A stretch of 64,000 bases of DNA from Rhodococcoides kyotonense. GTDB taxonomy: Bacteria; Actinomycetota; Actinomycetes; Mycobacteriales; Mycobacteriaceae. Below the pieces are notes generated by a model that saw nothing but the letters and a program-made list of their open reading frames with translations, was not told the DNA's origin and did no database searches. Shown here piece after piece: positions 39,166 through 49,098 of the stretch. The translations under genes were made by a program, and so were the position numbers. Position 1 is the first letter of the stretch. Each line of letters opens with the position of its first letter. The stretch spans positions 42,681 through 106,680 of the forward strand of contig NZ_LVHI01000010.1 in NCBI RefSeq assembly GCF_001645385.1, in the 5' to 3' direction.

Positions 39166-40079
39166 CGCCAGGCGTTGCAGGCCTGTCGGCCGTCCTCGCC
39201 GCGGCTGCCCTGTTCGGGACCACCGGGACCGCCCAGGCGCTCGGCTCCTCCTCGGCCGGCGTCGACCTCGATCCTCTCGCGGTCGGAAGCGCGCGCATCG
39301 CTCTCGCGGGCCTCGTGCTGGTGCCGTTGGCGTGGCTGCGCGGCGGCTTCGGAGCAACGTCGTCCGCCGGCGTGCGACGCGTCCTGATCGGCGGCGTCGG
39401 GGTCGCCGTCTATCAGGTCGGATTCTTTTCGGGCGTACAGATGGCGGGTGTCGCCGCGGGCACCATGATCGCGCTCGGATCGGGTCCGGCATTCACCGGC
39501 GTCCTGCAGTCCCTCGTCGACCGAACCCGACCGGGACCGGTCTGGTTCGCGTCGACGACGCTGGCCGTGGCCGGGATGATGCTCCTCGTCACCGGTTCCG
39601 ACCCCGACGACGCATCCCACATGGTGTTCGGCGCGCTCGCGGCACTGTCCGCGGGTGTCGGCTACGCGATCTACACGGTCGCCGGGTCGAGGATCATCGC
39701 CTCGGGGACGCGACCCGACGCGGCCATGGCGCAGATGTTCGCCGTGGGAGCCGTCGTACTGCTGCCCGTGCTCGTCCTGCGCTGGCCCGGCGGGCTGGAT
39801 TCGGCGCCTGGGCTCGCGGTGGTGCTGTACCTGGCGCTGATTCCGACGGTCGTGGCTTATCTGCTGTTCGGCATCGGATTGAGCGCGCTGCCGCCCGCCA
39901 CCGTGGCCACACTCACGTTGGCGGAACCCGTCGTCGCCGCGTTGCTCGGCATCGTCGTCCTCGGAGAATCGCCGACGGTACTCGCCGGGATCGGCATGGC
40001 AGTGGTCGCGTCCGCTCTGATCCTGCTGGCCGTCGACGTGCGGCGGCAGTCTCAGCGTTCGACGCTGAGCGACAACTGA
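39153..40079 (+). CDS. EamA/DMT family transporter
   Basis: A 308-residue inner-membrane transporter of the drug/metabolite superfamily. About ten hydrophobic helices form two EamA repeats; each half ends with a strongly conserved stretch (second: PPATVATLTLAEPVVAALLGIVVLGE). The substrate cannot be told. The GTG lies inside the last codons of GH13 (13-base overlap), so translation is coupled. At its 3' end it overlaps the convergent unknown gene by 28 bases. Confidence 0.85.
   Translation: MARLTPGVAGLSAVLAAAALFGTTGTAQALGSSSAGVDLDPLAVGSARIALAGLVLVPLAWLRGGFGATSSAGVRRVLIGGVGVAVYQVGFFSGVQMAGVAAGTMIALGSGPAFTGVLQSLVDRTRPGPVWFASTTLAVAGMMLLVTGSDPDDASHMVFGALAALSAGVGYAIYTVAGSRIIASGTRPDAAMAQMFAVGAVVLLPVLVLRWPGGLDSAPGLAVVLYLALIPTVVAYLLFGIGLSALPPATVATLTLAEPVVAALLGIVVLGESPTVLAGIGMAVVASALILLAVDVRRQSQRSTLSDN
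40051..40069. terminator. Hairpin within overlapping gene ends
   Basis: CTCAGCG and CGCTGAG flank a TTCGA loop in the 28-base region where the convergent EamA and Rv2474c-like coding sequences overlap. It may end both transcripts while also encoding both C-termini. Confidence 0.5.
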
Positions 40080-40738
40080 TTACCGCGTCGGCTGAACACC
40101 GACCCGAACCGCGCGTCGAGGCGTAGCCACACCGCGGTCGCGCGCACCCGCACGCGTTCGTCGGACGCGATCCGGGACAGATCGATGTCGGCGGTCATCG
40201 GGTCTTGCCCGGTGGCAGGCACGAAGCCCATGGCGGTGAGCGCGAACACGGTGCGCATCGCGATCGACACGTCTCCTGTAGGCCCTTCGACGTGCAGCAC
40301 GTCCTGGTCCAGGAGCGACACCGGCGGACCGTGGCTGCTGCCGTGTTGTTTCGCCAACGCGGCGCCGCGCTGTGCGAGATCGATCAACACGCGCGCGGGC
40401 ACGTCGTCGACGTGCTCGAAACCGTGGTCGGGCGGCAGGGCACCACGCCAGGCCGAGTCCATCGAGAACCCCGGGTCGATTTCTCCCGACGTCGCGGACG
40501 CCAGCGCGGTGAGCAGGCCGTCGGCACCGGCCGACGTGTCGTCCGGCACGATGGTCCCGTCGACGACCCGAACCGCCAGCGCGTCGAAACCTGTTGTCGC
40601 CCAGACCGACAGTCGACCGTCGGCGCGCATCCGTAGCCGAACCACCGCAGCCTCGTCGAGCCGAACGGCCTTTCCGAGAAACGCCGTCAAGTTCTCGCGT
40701 TCGACGACGTCCGGCACCGTGAGCCGTCGCTCAAACAC
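40052..40738 (-). CDS. Conserved hypothetical protein, Rv2474c-like
   Basis: A 228-residue soluble protein whose order in the operon matches mycobacterial Rv2474c. I recognise no catalytic motif; the sequence alternates strands and helices (VVRLRMRADGRLSVWATTGFDAL, DLAQRGAALAKQHG). The GTG at 40738 overlaps the thioesterase stop by 8 bases; an earlier GTG at 40762 is possible. Its end overlaps the convergent EamA gene. Function unknown. Confidence 0.7.
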   Translation of the reverse strand: MFERRLTVPDVVERENLTAFLGKAVRLDEAAVVRLRMRADGRLSVWATTGFDALAVRVVDGTIVPDDTSAGADGLLTALASATSGEIDPGFSMDSAWRGALPPDHGFEHVDDVPARVLIDLAQRGAALAKQHGSSHGPPVSLLDQDVLHVEGPTGDVSIAMRTVFALTAMGFVPATGQDPMTADIDLSRIASDERVRVRATAVWLRLDARFGSVFSRRGNQLSLSVER

Positions 40739-41195
40739 GTCGCCAGCTCTCCAGGTAGGCACGCTCGGGTCCGGTCAGCCGCCGCAGGCGTTGCGTGTCG
40801 ATGTCGAACGCGGCGATCTGCGTCGACGCGACGATCGACGCGGGAGTGTCGAGGGACTTGCCCCTCGCGCGGACCTCGTAGCCGACGACGAAATCGACCG
40901 CTCTGACCTTGTCGACCCACATGAACACGTCGAGCGGCCCGTCCTCGTGCCGCAACTGCCCGCGATACTTCACGTGCAGGTCCGCGATGACGGCTCCGTG
41001 CCGAAGATTCGCGGTGGGCCTGCCGTCCACCAGCAGCCACGGAATGCGCGCCTCTTCGAGCAACGTCACCATGCGTGCGTGGTTGATGTGTTGGTAGACA
41101 TCCATGTCCGACCACCGCACCTCGACGGTGGTGTGGAAACCGATGCGTTCGCTCGGCTGCAACTCCTCGGACAGATGGGCGTCGGGCACACTCAC
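40731..41195 (-). CDS. Hotdog-fold acyl-CoA thioesterase
   Basis: A 154-residue thioesterase of the 4-hydroxybenzoyl-CoA thioesterase/YbgC group: VEVRWSDMDVYQHINHARMVTLLEEAR contains the aspartate and histidine of the active site. It sits in the Rv2475c position directly after the NAD-GDH gene. The GTG at 41195 gives a normal family length; upstream in-frame sequence overlaps the gdh end. Substrate unknown, probably an acyl-CoA. Confidence 0.88.
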   Translation of the reverse strand: MSVPDAHLSEELQPSERIGFHTTVEVRWSDMDVYQHINHARMVTLLEEARIPWLLVDGRPTANLRHGAVIADLHVKYRGQLRHEDGPLDVFMWVDKVRAVDFVVGYEVRARGKSLDTPASIVASTQIAAFDIDTQRLRRLTGPERAYLESWRRV

Positions 41196-41235
41196 TCTCG
41201 GGCCGTCCTTTGCTGGTAGTTCTGCTCGAATCCGG

Positions 41236-44200
41236 TCACGGCACCATACTGCGTACCTGTCGTGCCGCCACCGACAGCGTCGCGAGATCGAGTGTTCCCG
41301 AGTCGGCGATCTCACCGAGCGCGGTCCGCGCCCTCGTCAGACGCGACGAATTGGTCGCCTCCCACTCGGCGATCTTCTCGGCAGGGCTCTCGTGCGGTTC
41401 ACCGCCCAGCAGAACCTCTTTCGTGATCGCGCGCAACGACGAGTACAAGTCGTCGCGAAGGGCCAAGCGCGCCAACGAATGCCAGCGATCGCCTCGCGCC
41501 AGACCGGACACCGACGTCAGCAACCAGTTGATGCCGATGTGCGCGTCGAGCGCGAAGTACAGTTCGGCGACCTCTTCGGGCTCGTTCTCGGTGATGTCGG
41601 CTACGTCGGCGATGTCCAGCAGGCAGTAGATGTCGAGGAGTCGGTAGACCGGGACCGCCAACTCCCTCGGTGCGCCGCTCTTCACCGATTCCTCGACCCG
41701 ACCGGCGAGTTCACCGGCCCGGTGGCCGTCGATCCACCGCCCGATCGAATCGCGTAGCCGCGCGACCGTGCCTGCGTACCTGCTGATCTCGGCTCCGACG
41801 GCGAGCGGTTGCGGGCGGTTCGCCAACAGCCAGCGTGCCACCCGGTCGAGCACCCGCCGCGACTCGAGCATCAGCTCGTCGGCGGTCGCGGTGGAAATCG
41901 GCGCGTTGCGAATGTCCTGCCACAGAGTCTCGAGATCGAAGATTTCGGTGGCCGCGGCATAGGCGCGCACGGCATCCGTGCCGGACGCACCGGCATCCTC
42001 GGCGAGGCGGTAGACGAACGTGATACCGCCTCGGTCCACGGTCTCGTTCGTCAACATGGTCGCCACCAATTGCCGCCGCAGAGGGTGCGAGGTGATCTCG
42101 CTCGCGTACGGCTCGCGCAGCGGTGCCGGGAAGTACGCGGGCAGCTTCGATGCGAAGACGTCGCTGTCCACGAGTTCGCTTGCGAGCAGATCGCTTTCGA
42201 GTGTGAGCTTGACGTGAGCCATGAGCGTCGCGAGCTCGGGAGACGTCAGTCCGCGGCCGTCCTGCTTCCGACGACGGAAGTCTGCTTCGCTCGGCAACGC
42301 CTCCAACTCGCGGTCGAGGCCCCGTCGCTCCTCCAGATCTTCGATGACGCGTCGGTGCACGGACAACAGCGCGGGCGCATCGGCCCGCGAGGTACCGAGT
42401 AGCTCGTTCTGCATGATGTTGTCCCACAACACGAGTCGGCCGACTTCGTCGGTCATCGACGCGAGCAGCTCATCGCGGTCCTCGCGCGCAAGCTTGCCGT
42501 CGGCGATTGCCGATTCGAGCAGGATCTTGATGTTGACCTCGTGGTCCGAACAGTCCACACCGGCCGAGTTGTCGACGGCGTCGGTGTTGATTCGCCCACC
42601 CGCCATGTCGTATTCGATGCGGCCGAGCGCGGTGGCGCCGAGGTTTCCTCCCTCGCCGACGACCGTGGCCCGCAGGTCGCGACCGTTGACGCGCACCGCG
42701 TCGTTCGACTTGTCCCCCACGTCCGCGTTCGACTCGCTCGACGCCTTGATGTAGGTGCCGATTCCGCCGTTCCACAGCAGGTCCGCAGGCGCGGTGAGGA
42801 TCGCGCGCATCAGATCGGGCGGCGACAAGGCCGTCGTATCGTCGTCGAGCCCGAGCGCCTCGCGGACGGGCTCACTGATCGGGATCGATTTGACCGTCCG
42901 CTCGTACACCCCACCGCCCTCCGAGATCAGCGATTTGTCGTAGTCCGCCCACGACGACCTGGGCAACGCGAACAGCCGCTCGCGCTCGGCGAACGACGCC
43001 GCACGGTCGGGATTCGGGTCGAGGAAGATGTGGCGGTGGTCGAACGCGGCGAGCAGTCCGATGTGTCGGCTGAGCAACATGCCGTTCCCGAACACGTCGC
43101 CACTCATGTCGCCGACGCCGACGACCGTGAAATCCTGTGTCTGCGTGTCGATCCCGAGCTCACGGAAATGACGTTTGACGCTCTCCCACGCACCCTTGGC
43201 GGTGATACCCATGGCCTTGTGGTCGTAGCCGGCCGACCCACCGGACGCGAACGCGTCGCCGAGCCAGAAATCGTATTCGGCCGCAACCTCGTTGGCGAAA
43301 TCGGAGAACGTCGCGGTTCCCTTGTCGGCGGCGACGACGAGATAGGTGTCGTCGCCGTCGCGACGCACGACCCGGTCGGGTGGCACGACCGCGCCGCTGG
43401 CGCGGTCGAGATTGTCGGTCACGTCCAGCAGTCCCGCGACGAACACGCGATAGCATGCCTGGCCCTCGTCGGCGGTCGCCTTGCGATCCGCCGCAGCGTC
43501 ACCCGACGGCGTGGGCGGCCGCTTCACGACGAACCCGCCTTTCGCGCCCACCGGGACAATGACGGCGTTCTTGACCATCTGCGCCTTGGCCAGCCCGAGT
43601 ATCTCGGTACGGAAATCCTCGCGGCGATCGGACCACCGCAGCCCTCCTCGCGCCACCTCGCCGAATCGCAGGTGCACACCCTCGACCCGCGGCGAGTAGA
43701 CGAAGATCTCGAACTTCGGCCGGGGCTTCGGCAGTTCGGCGATCTCCTGCGGATCGAACTTGAGCGACAAGAATTCTCGCGCATCGCCCGCGTCGTCGAG
43801 CACGTAGAAATTCGTCCGCAGCGTGGCACGTATCAACTCGAAGATCGACCGAAGAACTCGGTCCGCGTCGAGGCTGATGACCTGGTCGATCAGGGAACGA
43901 AGCTCGGTGATCAACTCGTCGGAGCGACGTTGTGCGACATCGGGATCGAACTGCGATTCGAACAGTGCCACCAACAGTCCCGCCGTCCGCGGGTGTGCGA
44001 GCAGAACGCCCTCGATGGCGTACTGGCTGTACGGGAAGTTGGCCTGTCGCAGGTACTTCGCGTATGCGCGAAGTATGACCGCTTGACGCCACGTCAGTCC
44101 CGCCCGCATGACGAGCTCGTTGAACCGGTCCGCTTCGGCTCGTCCGTGCCACACGGCGCTGAACGCGTCGGTGAAACGAATCTGCACACGGCTTTCGGTC

Positions 44201-46065
44201 TGGGGATCACCCGCGGTGTGCAGTTCGGCGTCGAGGTCGCCATCGATGGCGCCGGACAGCATCTCGCGCGACGCCGACACACCGAAATCGTATATCCAGC
44301 ACTGGATTCCATCCGGGCGAACGACCGGGTACGGCCGCTCGTCGTCGACCTCGACGCCGAGACTCTGCAGAATCGGCAGGACCTGACTCAGCGAGACTCC
44401 ACGCCCACCGATGTACAGGCTGAAACGCCACGATCCCACGTCGGAATCGGCATCCCGATACAGCTGCATGTCGATGCCGCCGTCGGCGAGCGCACCGAGG
44501 CGAGCAATATCGGACACCGCCCGCTCGGGACCGAAATCCTGCTTGTACGCCTCCGGCAACGCGTCGGCGTACCGCGTTGCGAGTACAGGGTCCACGGCAC
44601 CGTCCCGCGTCACTGCCTCGGCGAGGCCGTCTTCCCACGTCCGGATGGTCCGGGTGAGGAGCGATTCGATGTGGGCGATGTTGTCCGGTGACAGGTCGGC
44701 GTGGACCGATTCCCCGGAAGCGCGACGCACCGTCACGTGCAGCAGAGCAAGGGCGGATTCGGTGACACGAGCGGTGTAGTCGATGCTGGAGCCGCCGAGT
44801 TCACGCAGCAGGCAATCCTGGATCGCCAGACGCACACGCGTCGTGTACCGGTCGCGGGGCAGATAGACGAGCGCGGACACGAATGCACCGTCCGAGTCCT
44901 CACGCAGAAACACCTTGACGCGACGACGCCTGCCGATCGCCATGACGGCAGACGCGGTGTCGAAGAGCACGTCCTCACTCGTCGCGAACAGCTCCGAACG
45001 CGGCATGGACTGCATCACTTCGAGCATGGCTTGGCCGGAGAACGAGCCGAGATCGTATCCGGCACGGTCGATCACCGACCGCACCCGACGTTCGATCACC
45101 GGGATGTCGAGGACGTTCTCGTGCAATGCCGTCACCGTGAAGACGCCGACGAACCGGTGTTCGCCGAGTTCCGGTGTGGCCCTGTCGAACACGGTCACGA
45201 AGTACGGGTATACCGCGCGATGCACCGTTGCCGGTCTCGACCCCTGTGTCAGCGTCAGCAACTCGTTTCGACCCGCCTCGGGAGGCAGATCCGATCCGAG
45301 CGCGTTGTCCGACCGAAGCACTCCGAGACCGAGCTCGTTCGTCGACGCTTCGCCCGCGCGGTAACGGCGGTATCCGAGCAACGTGTAGTGGCCGTCGGCG
45401 AGCCATCGAAGCAGATTCGCCGCGTCGCGGAGCTGACCGCCGTCGGGCCGGCTCTCCCGGTCCGCGAGTTCGTCGAGTGCGCTCGCGACCGAGCTCTGTG
45501 CGAGACGCATGTCGTCGGTGTCCTCGACGACCTCACGCACATCGGACAGCACTTCCGCGACAGCCGACTCCAGACTGTCGAGCGTCTCGTCGTCGACAGA
45601 CGGGCCCAGCTGCAGGTGCATCCACGACTCGCGAATAGTTCCGGAGGGCGCGGTGCCGTTGCCTTGACCGACCGTCAGCAAGTTGCCGTCGTCGTCCCGC
45701 GTCACCGACAGAATAGGATGCACGACCTCGAGGACGTCGACACCGAGCCGACCGAGCTGCGACACGACCGATTCGACGAGCAAGGGCATGTCGTCGGTGA
45801 CGATCTGCAGATAGAAGCCACCGCCGTCCTCGGCGCCGGCATCGGGCCGATTCAACTGCACGACCGCGATCCCGGAGGATCGGTGTGCTGCCGATCGAAG
45901 GTGGGCCAGCACCATCTGCCGATTCGACCGGACGACCGTCCCAGTCGAGTCGTCGGTGTCGACGTGCGCGAGATACGCGGCCTCCACCTCCGGCAGTGTG
46001 GTCACCAACTTCTCGGGTAGTCCGGTCGGTCGGTCCGTGTCCGTCGTGTCAGCCGAGTTCGGCAT
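41236..46065 (-). CDS. gdh: NAD-specific glutamate dehydrogenase, large (GDH-180 type)
   Basis: A 1609-residue enzyme that oxidises glutamate to 2-oxoglutarate with NAD, as Rv2476c. It has long N-terminal ACT-like regions, the catalytic dehydrogenase core (RGGLRWSDRREDFRTEILGLAKAQMVKNAVIVPVGAKGG region near residue 800, GVGDMSGDVFGNGML, GGIGTYIKASSESN) and a C-terminal helical domain. The ATG at 46065 (MPNSAD) was chosen; an in-frame TTG 9 bases upstream is closer to GAGGGAG. In mycobacteria this enzyme is inhibited by GarA; the regulator is not in this window. Downstream genes follow within 40 bases. Confidence 0.95.
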   Translation of the reverse strand: MPNSADTTDTDRPTGLPEKLVTTLPEVEAAYLAHVDTDDSTGTVVRSNRQMVLAHLRSAAHRSSGIAVVQLNRPDAGAEDGGGFYLQIVTDDMPLLVESVVSQLGRLGVDVLEVVHPILSVTRDDDGNLLTVGQGNGTAPSGTIRESWMHLQLGPSVDDETLDSLESAVAEVLSDVREVVEDTDDMRLAQSSVASALDELADRESRPDGGQLRDAANLLRWLADGHYTLLGYRRYRAGEASTNELGLGVLRSDNALGSDLPPEAGRNELLTLTQGSRPATVHRAVYPYFVTVFDRATPELGEHRFVGVFTVTALHENVLDIPVIERRVRSVIDRAGYDLGSFSGQAMLEVMQSMPRSELFATSEDVLFDTASAVMAIGRRRRVKVFLREDSDGAFVSALVYLPRDRYTTRVRLAIQDCLLRELGGSSIDYTARVTESALALLHVTVRRASGESVHADLSPDNIAHIESLLTRTIRTWEDGLAEAVTRDGAVDPVLATRYADALPEAYKQDFGPERAVSDIARLGALADGGIDMQLYRDADSDVGSWRFSLYIGGRGVSLSQVLPILQSLGVEVDDERPYPVVRPDGIQCWIYDFGVSASREMLSGAIDGDLDAELHTAGDPQTESRVQIRFTDAFSAVWHGRAEADRFNELVMRAGLTWRQAVILRAYAKYLRQANFPYSQYAIEGVLLAHPRTAGLLVALFESQFDPDVAQRRSDELITELRSLIDQVISLDADRVLRSIFELIRATLRTNFYVLDDAGDAREFLSLKFDPQEIAELPKPRPKFEIFVYSPRVEGVHLRFGEVARGGLRWSDRREDFRTEILGLAKAQMVKNAVIVPVGAKGGFVVKRPPTPSGDAAADRKATADEGQACYRVFVAGLLDVTDNLDRASGAVVPPDRVVRRDGDDTYLVVAADKGTATFSDFANEVAAEYDFWLGDAFASGGSAGYDHKAMGITAKGAWESVKRHFRELGIDTQTQDFTVVGVGDMSGDVFGNGMLLSRHIGLLAAFDHRHIFLDPNPDRAASFAERERLFALPRSSWADYDKSLISEGGGVYERTVKSIPISEPVREALGLDDDTTALSPPDLMRAILTAPADLLWNGGIGTYIKASSESNADVGDKSNDAVRVNGRDLRATVVGEGGNLGATALGRIEYDMAGGRINTDAVDNSAGVDCSDHEVNIKILLESAIADGKLAREDRDELLASMTDEVGRLVLWDNIMQNELLGTSRADAPALLSVHRRVIEDLEERRGLDRELEALPSEADFRRRKQDGRGLTSPELATLMAHVKLTLESDLLASELVDSDVFASKLPAYFPAPLREPYASEITSHPLRRQLVATMLTNETVDRGGITFVYRLAEDAGASGTDAVRAYAAATEIFDLETLWQDIRNAPISTATADELMLESRRVLDRVARWLLANRPQPLAVGAEISRYAGTVARLRDSIGRWIDGHRAGELAGRVEESVKSGAPRELAVPVYRLLDIYCLLDIADVADITENEPEEVAELYFALDAHIGINWLLTSVSGLARGDRWHSLARLALRDDLYSSLRAITKEVLLGGEPHESPAEKIAEWEATNSSRLTRARTALGEIADSGTLDLATLSVAARQVRSMVP

Positions 46066-46162
46066 CTGTTTCAACCACTCCCTCGAACAGGAATCTCCGG
46101 CGACCGCGTCGTCGCCTCACATGACCCTATCGGGGATCGACGTCTCTCACGGGGTACGCGGA

Positions 46163-46588
46163 CTACGTCGAGGTGGCCGGGACGTCGAGCAGGTACTCGG
46201 TGAACGCGGCTCTTTCCAAGTCGGTGATCGGCCGAGACGACTGCGACGACAGGTCGAACATCACCATGAGTGCTTCCGCCTCGGCGCACAGCGCGCCCTC
46301 GGCGTCCCGGACCAGATGCCGGACGCCGAAGGACGTCGTGCCGATACTCGAAATCGTCACCTCGATCGACAGCGGCCCCGAGTCGTCGAAGAGGGGACGC
46401 AGGAAGTCGACGGCCAGCCTGCGCACGACCGTCGTCCCCCTGCTCCCCACTGTCTCCGTCAGGAGTTCGGTGATGAAGTGCGCCCGAGCTTCCTGCAGAT
46501 ATTCGACGAACCGCGTGTTGTTGACGTGCCCGAGTCGATCCGAGTCGCTCCACCGAACCTGCAGTGAATACTCGAATGTCTTCGACAA
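46163..46588 (-). CDS. Hotdog-fold thioesterase (YbgC-like)
   Basis: A 141-residue acyl-CoA thioesterase: LQVRWSDSDRLGHVNNTRFVEYLQEAR holds the aspartate and asparagine/histidine of the hotdog active site. It starts with TTG five bases after the ettA stop, with AGGGA inside the ettA end, so it is coupled to ettA. It is a second member of the same superfamily within 6 kb, on the other side of the GDH gene. Substrate unknown. Confidence 0.85.
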   Translation of the reverse strand: MSKTFEYSLQVRWSDSDRLGHVNNTRFVEYLQEARAHFITELLTETVGSRGTTVVRRLAVDFLRPLFDDSGPLSIEVTISSIGTTSFGVRHLVRDAEGALCAEAEALMVMFDLSSQSSRPITDLERAAFTEYLLDVPATST

Positions 46589-46593
46589 GAGCG

Positions 46594-48273
46594 TCAGTCC
46601 CTGGTCAGCTTGCGGTGCGTGACGCGGTGCGGACGGGCCGCGTCGGGTCCGAGGCGCTCGATCTTGTTCGCCTCGTAGCCCTCGAAGTTGCCTTCGTACC
46701 AGTACCAGGCTGCCTCGTTGTCACCGAAACCACCCTCCCAGGCAAGGATGTGCGTGCACGTCCGGTCCAGGAACCAGCGGTCGTGGGAGATGACCACGGC
46801 ACAACCCGGGAACTCCTGCAGCGCGTTCTCGAGCGAACCGAGCGTCTCGACGTCGAGGTCGTTGGTCGGCTCGTCGAGCAGGATCAGGTTTCCGCCCTGC
46901 TTCAGCGTCATCGCCAGGTTCAGGCGGTTGCGCTCACCACCGGACAGCACGCCCGACGGCTTCTGCTGGTCGTGCCCCTTGAAACCGAACGAACTGATGT
47001 AGGCGCGCGACGGGAACTCCTGGTTTCCGACGGTGATGAAGTCGAGGCCGTCGGACACCGTCTCCCATACCGTCTTCTTCGGGTCGATACCCGCACGGTT
47101 CTGGTCGACGTAGCTGAGCTTGACCGTCTGACCGACCTTGACCTCGCCGCCGTCCGGCTCCTCGAGCCCGACGATGGTCTTGAACAGCGTGGTCTTACCG
47201 ACACCGTTGGGGCCGATGACGCCGACGATGCCGTTGCGCGGCAGCGTGAACGACAGGTCCTTGATCAGGACACGGCCGTCGAAGCCCTTGTCGAGGTGCG
47301 AGACCTCGACGACCACGTCACCCAGGCGCGGAGGCGCGGGGATCTGGATCTCGTCGAAGTCCAACTTCCTGGTCTTCTCCGCCTCGGCGACCATCTCGTC
47401 GTATCGGTCGAGACGAGCCTTGTTCTTCGCCTGCCGAGCCTTCGCACCGGAACGAACCCATGCGAGTTCGTCCTTGAGGCGCTTCTGCAGCTTCTGGTCC
47501 TTCTTGCCCGCGACCTCGAGACGTTCGGCTTTCTTCTCGAGGTAGGTCGAGTAGTTGCCCTCGTACGGGTACAGGTGTCCACGGTCGACCTCGGCGATCC
47601 ACTGTGCGACGTGATCGAGGAAGTACCGGTCGTGGGTGACGGCGAGAATGGCACCCTGGTACGCCGCCAGGTGCTGCTCGAGCCACAGAACGGATTCCGC
47701 GTCGAGGTGGTTGGTCGGTTCGTCGAGAAGGAGCAGGTCTGGCTTGCTCAGTAGCAGCTTGCACAGCGCGACACGTCGCTTCTCACCACCGGAGAGGTTG
47801 GTGACGGGAGACTCCGGCGGCGGGCAGCGCAGCGCGTCCATCGCCTGCTCGAGCTGGGAGTCGATTTCCCACGCGTCGGCGTGGTCGAGCTTCTCCTGCA
47901 GTTCGCCCATCTCTTCCATGAGCTCGTCCGAGTAGTCGGTGGCCATCAGCTCGGCGATCTCGTTGTACCGCTTGAGCTGCACCATCGTGTCGCCGAGGCC
48001 GTCTTCGACGTTCTCGCGAACGGTCTTGGCGTCGTCGAGTTCCGGTTCCTGCATCAGGATGCCGACCGAAGCGCCGGGCGCGAGGAACGCCTCGCCGTTG
48101 CCGGGCTGATCGATACCGGCCATGATCTTGAGGATGCTTGACTTACCGGCGCCGTTGGGGCCGACGACGCCGATCTTCGCTCCCGGGTAGAAACTCATCG
48201 TGACGTCGTCGAGGATGACCTTGTCGCCGTGCGCCTTGCGCACCTTCTTCATGGTGTAGATGAATTCCGCCAT
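46594..48273 (-). CDS. ettA: Energy-dependent translational throttle protein EttA
   Basis: ABC-F protein (559 residues) that binds the ribosomal E site and links translation to the ATP/ADP ratio. It has two nucleotide-binding domains with Walker A GPNGAGKS and GPNGVGKT, signature LSGGEKRR and LSGGERNR, and an acidic linker. MAEFIYTMKKVRKAHG is the conserved EttA start, so the 82-residue upstream extension was rejected. No membrane helices. The ATG lies 7 bases after a TAAGCT box and is likely leaderless. Confidence 0.96.
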   Translation of the reverse strand: MAEFIYTMKKVRKAHGDKVILDDVTMSFYPGAKIGVVGPNGAGKSSILKIMAGIDQPGNGEAFLAPGASVGILMQEPELDDAKTVRENVEDGLGDTMVQLKRYNEIAELMATDYSDELMEEMGELQEKLDHADAWEIDSQLEQAMDALRCPPPESPVTNLSGGEKRRVALCKLLLSKPDLLLLDEPTNHLDAESVLWLEQHLAAYQGAILAVTHDRYFLDHVAQWIAEVDRGHLYPYEGNYSTYLEKKAERLEVAGKKDQKLQKRLKDELAWVRSGAKARQAKNKARLDRYDEMVAEAEKTRKLDFDEIQIPAPPRLGDVVVEVSHLDKGFDGRVLIKDLSFTLPRNGIVGVIGPNGVGKTTLFKTIVGLEEPDGGEVKVGQTVKLSYVDQNRAGIDPKKTVWETVSDGLDFITVGNQEFPSRAYISSFGFKGHDQQKPSGVLSGGERNRLNLAMTLKQGGNLILLDEPTNDLDVETLGSLENALQEFPGCAVVISHDRWFLDRTCTHILAWEGGFGDNEAAWYWYEGNFEGYEANKIERLGPDAARPHRVTHRKLTRD

Positions 48274-48280
48274 GTGCGCC

Positions 48281-48286
48281 AGCTTA
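48281..48286 (-). promoter_or_regulatory. -10 box of leaderless ettA
   Basis: TAAGCT on the minus strand ends 7 bases before the ettA ATG; no ribosome binding site is seen. Confidence 0.5.
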
Positions 48287-48314
48287 TCGGTGGAACGGCC
48301 GTCGAACACCATCG

Positions 48315-48339
48315 ACCGTTCTCCGTCGTCGGGAACGGT
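48315..48339 (-). terminator. Hairpin after ssb-like gene
   Basis: ACCGTTC (48315-48321) pairs with GAACGGT (48333-48339). It lies between the ssb-like stop and the ettA promoter. Confidence 0.45.
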
Positions 48340-48397
48340 GCGACGCACCGGACATGCGCTGCGCGACGGCCCCGAGGCGCATGCCCGGACGCATCGG

Positions 48398-48904
48398 TCA
48401 GACTGCCGCGGTGACGGCGTCGTGCGTGTCGGAGAACTCCGTTCCCGGATCGGTCGGATCCTGCTCGTCGTACTCGTCCTCGTCGCCTCGATCCGGCTCG
48501 ACGGCGTCCTCGGAACCATCCTGCTCGACGAGTTTCGCCGCGGCTCGCCTCCGATCGACCTCGACGACGCAGCGCGAGAGATCGGGCCCGACTGCGCTCG
48601 CGGTCATCTCGAGATCCGCGCGTTCGACGCCTTCTCTCGTCGTGTACTCGTTGGTTCGGAGCTGGCCGTAGGCGACCACCGGGTCACCTTTCATCAGCGA
48701 CGCACCGACGCCCGTGACCAGCCTGCGCCAGCATGTGACCGTCAAGTACAACGTGCCCCCGTCCGTCCACTCCCCTGTGGTGCGGTTCTGCCGCCTGGCA
48801 TTGCTCGCCATCCGGAAGCTCAGAACCTGCTCCCCGCTCGCGGTCTGTCGCTTGACCGGATGTGTGATGACGGTTCCCACCACCGCGCACTGTGCTTCGT
48901 ACAT
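48398..48904 (-). CDS. Single-stranded DNA-binding protein paralogue
   Basis: A 168-residue OB-fold protein at the Rv2478c position. MYEAQCAVVGTVITHPVKR and VTCWRRLVTGVGASLMKGDPVVAYGQL are typical of the SSB core (about 1-105). The tail is acidic but lacks the DDDIPF tip of the housekeeping SSB, so contacts with repair proteins may differ. It is probably the accessory SSB (SsbB-like). The ATG at 48904 is followed 194 bases upstream by yigZ without a gene in between. Confidence 0.88.
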   Translation of the reverse strand: MYEAQCAVVGTVITHPVKRQTASGEQVLSFRMASNARRQNRTTGEWTDGGTLYLTVTCWRRLVTGVGASLMKGDPVVAYGQLRTNEYTTREGVERADLEMTASAVGPDLSRCVVEVDRRRAAAKLVEQDGSEDAVEPDRGDEDEYDEQDPTDPGTEFSDTHDAVTAAV

Positions 48905-49098
48905 CGACTGTCCCCCTTGGAATCGGATTCGCTGGTCTCGGTCGGCGTCGCCGGACCGATGGGAACACTGTGCGGCACGGGTGACGTCGAACCGTGGGTC
49001 CGAGCTGGGCGAACGAACAACCCTGGGGATAAAGCGCGCGTTGTGGACGAACGAGGCCGTCTCGGGCTCACCGGCGCCGAACGTGTCGGTGCCCGCTG

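Noticed and set aside
36760..39492. 910-codon open frame on the minus strand opposite mscS, glbO and GH13
   Set aside because: It covers three good genes in antisense and shows no recognisable domain.
42541..44691. 716-codon open frame on the plus strand inside gdh
   Set aside because: Antisense to the conserved dehydrogenase core; composition typical of a shadow frame.
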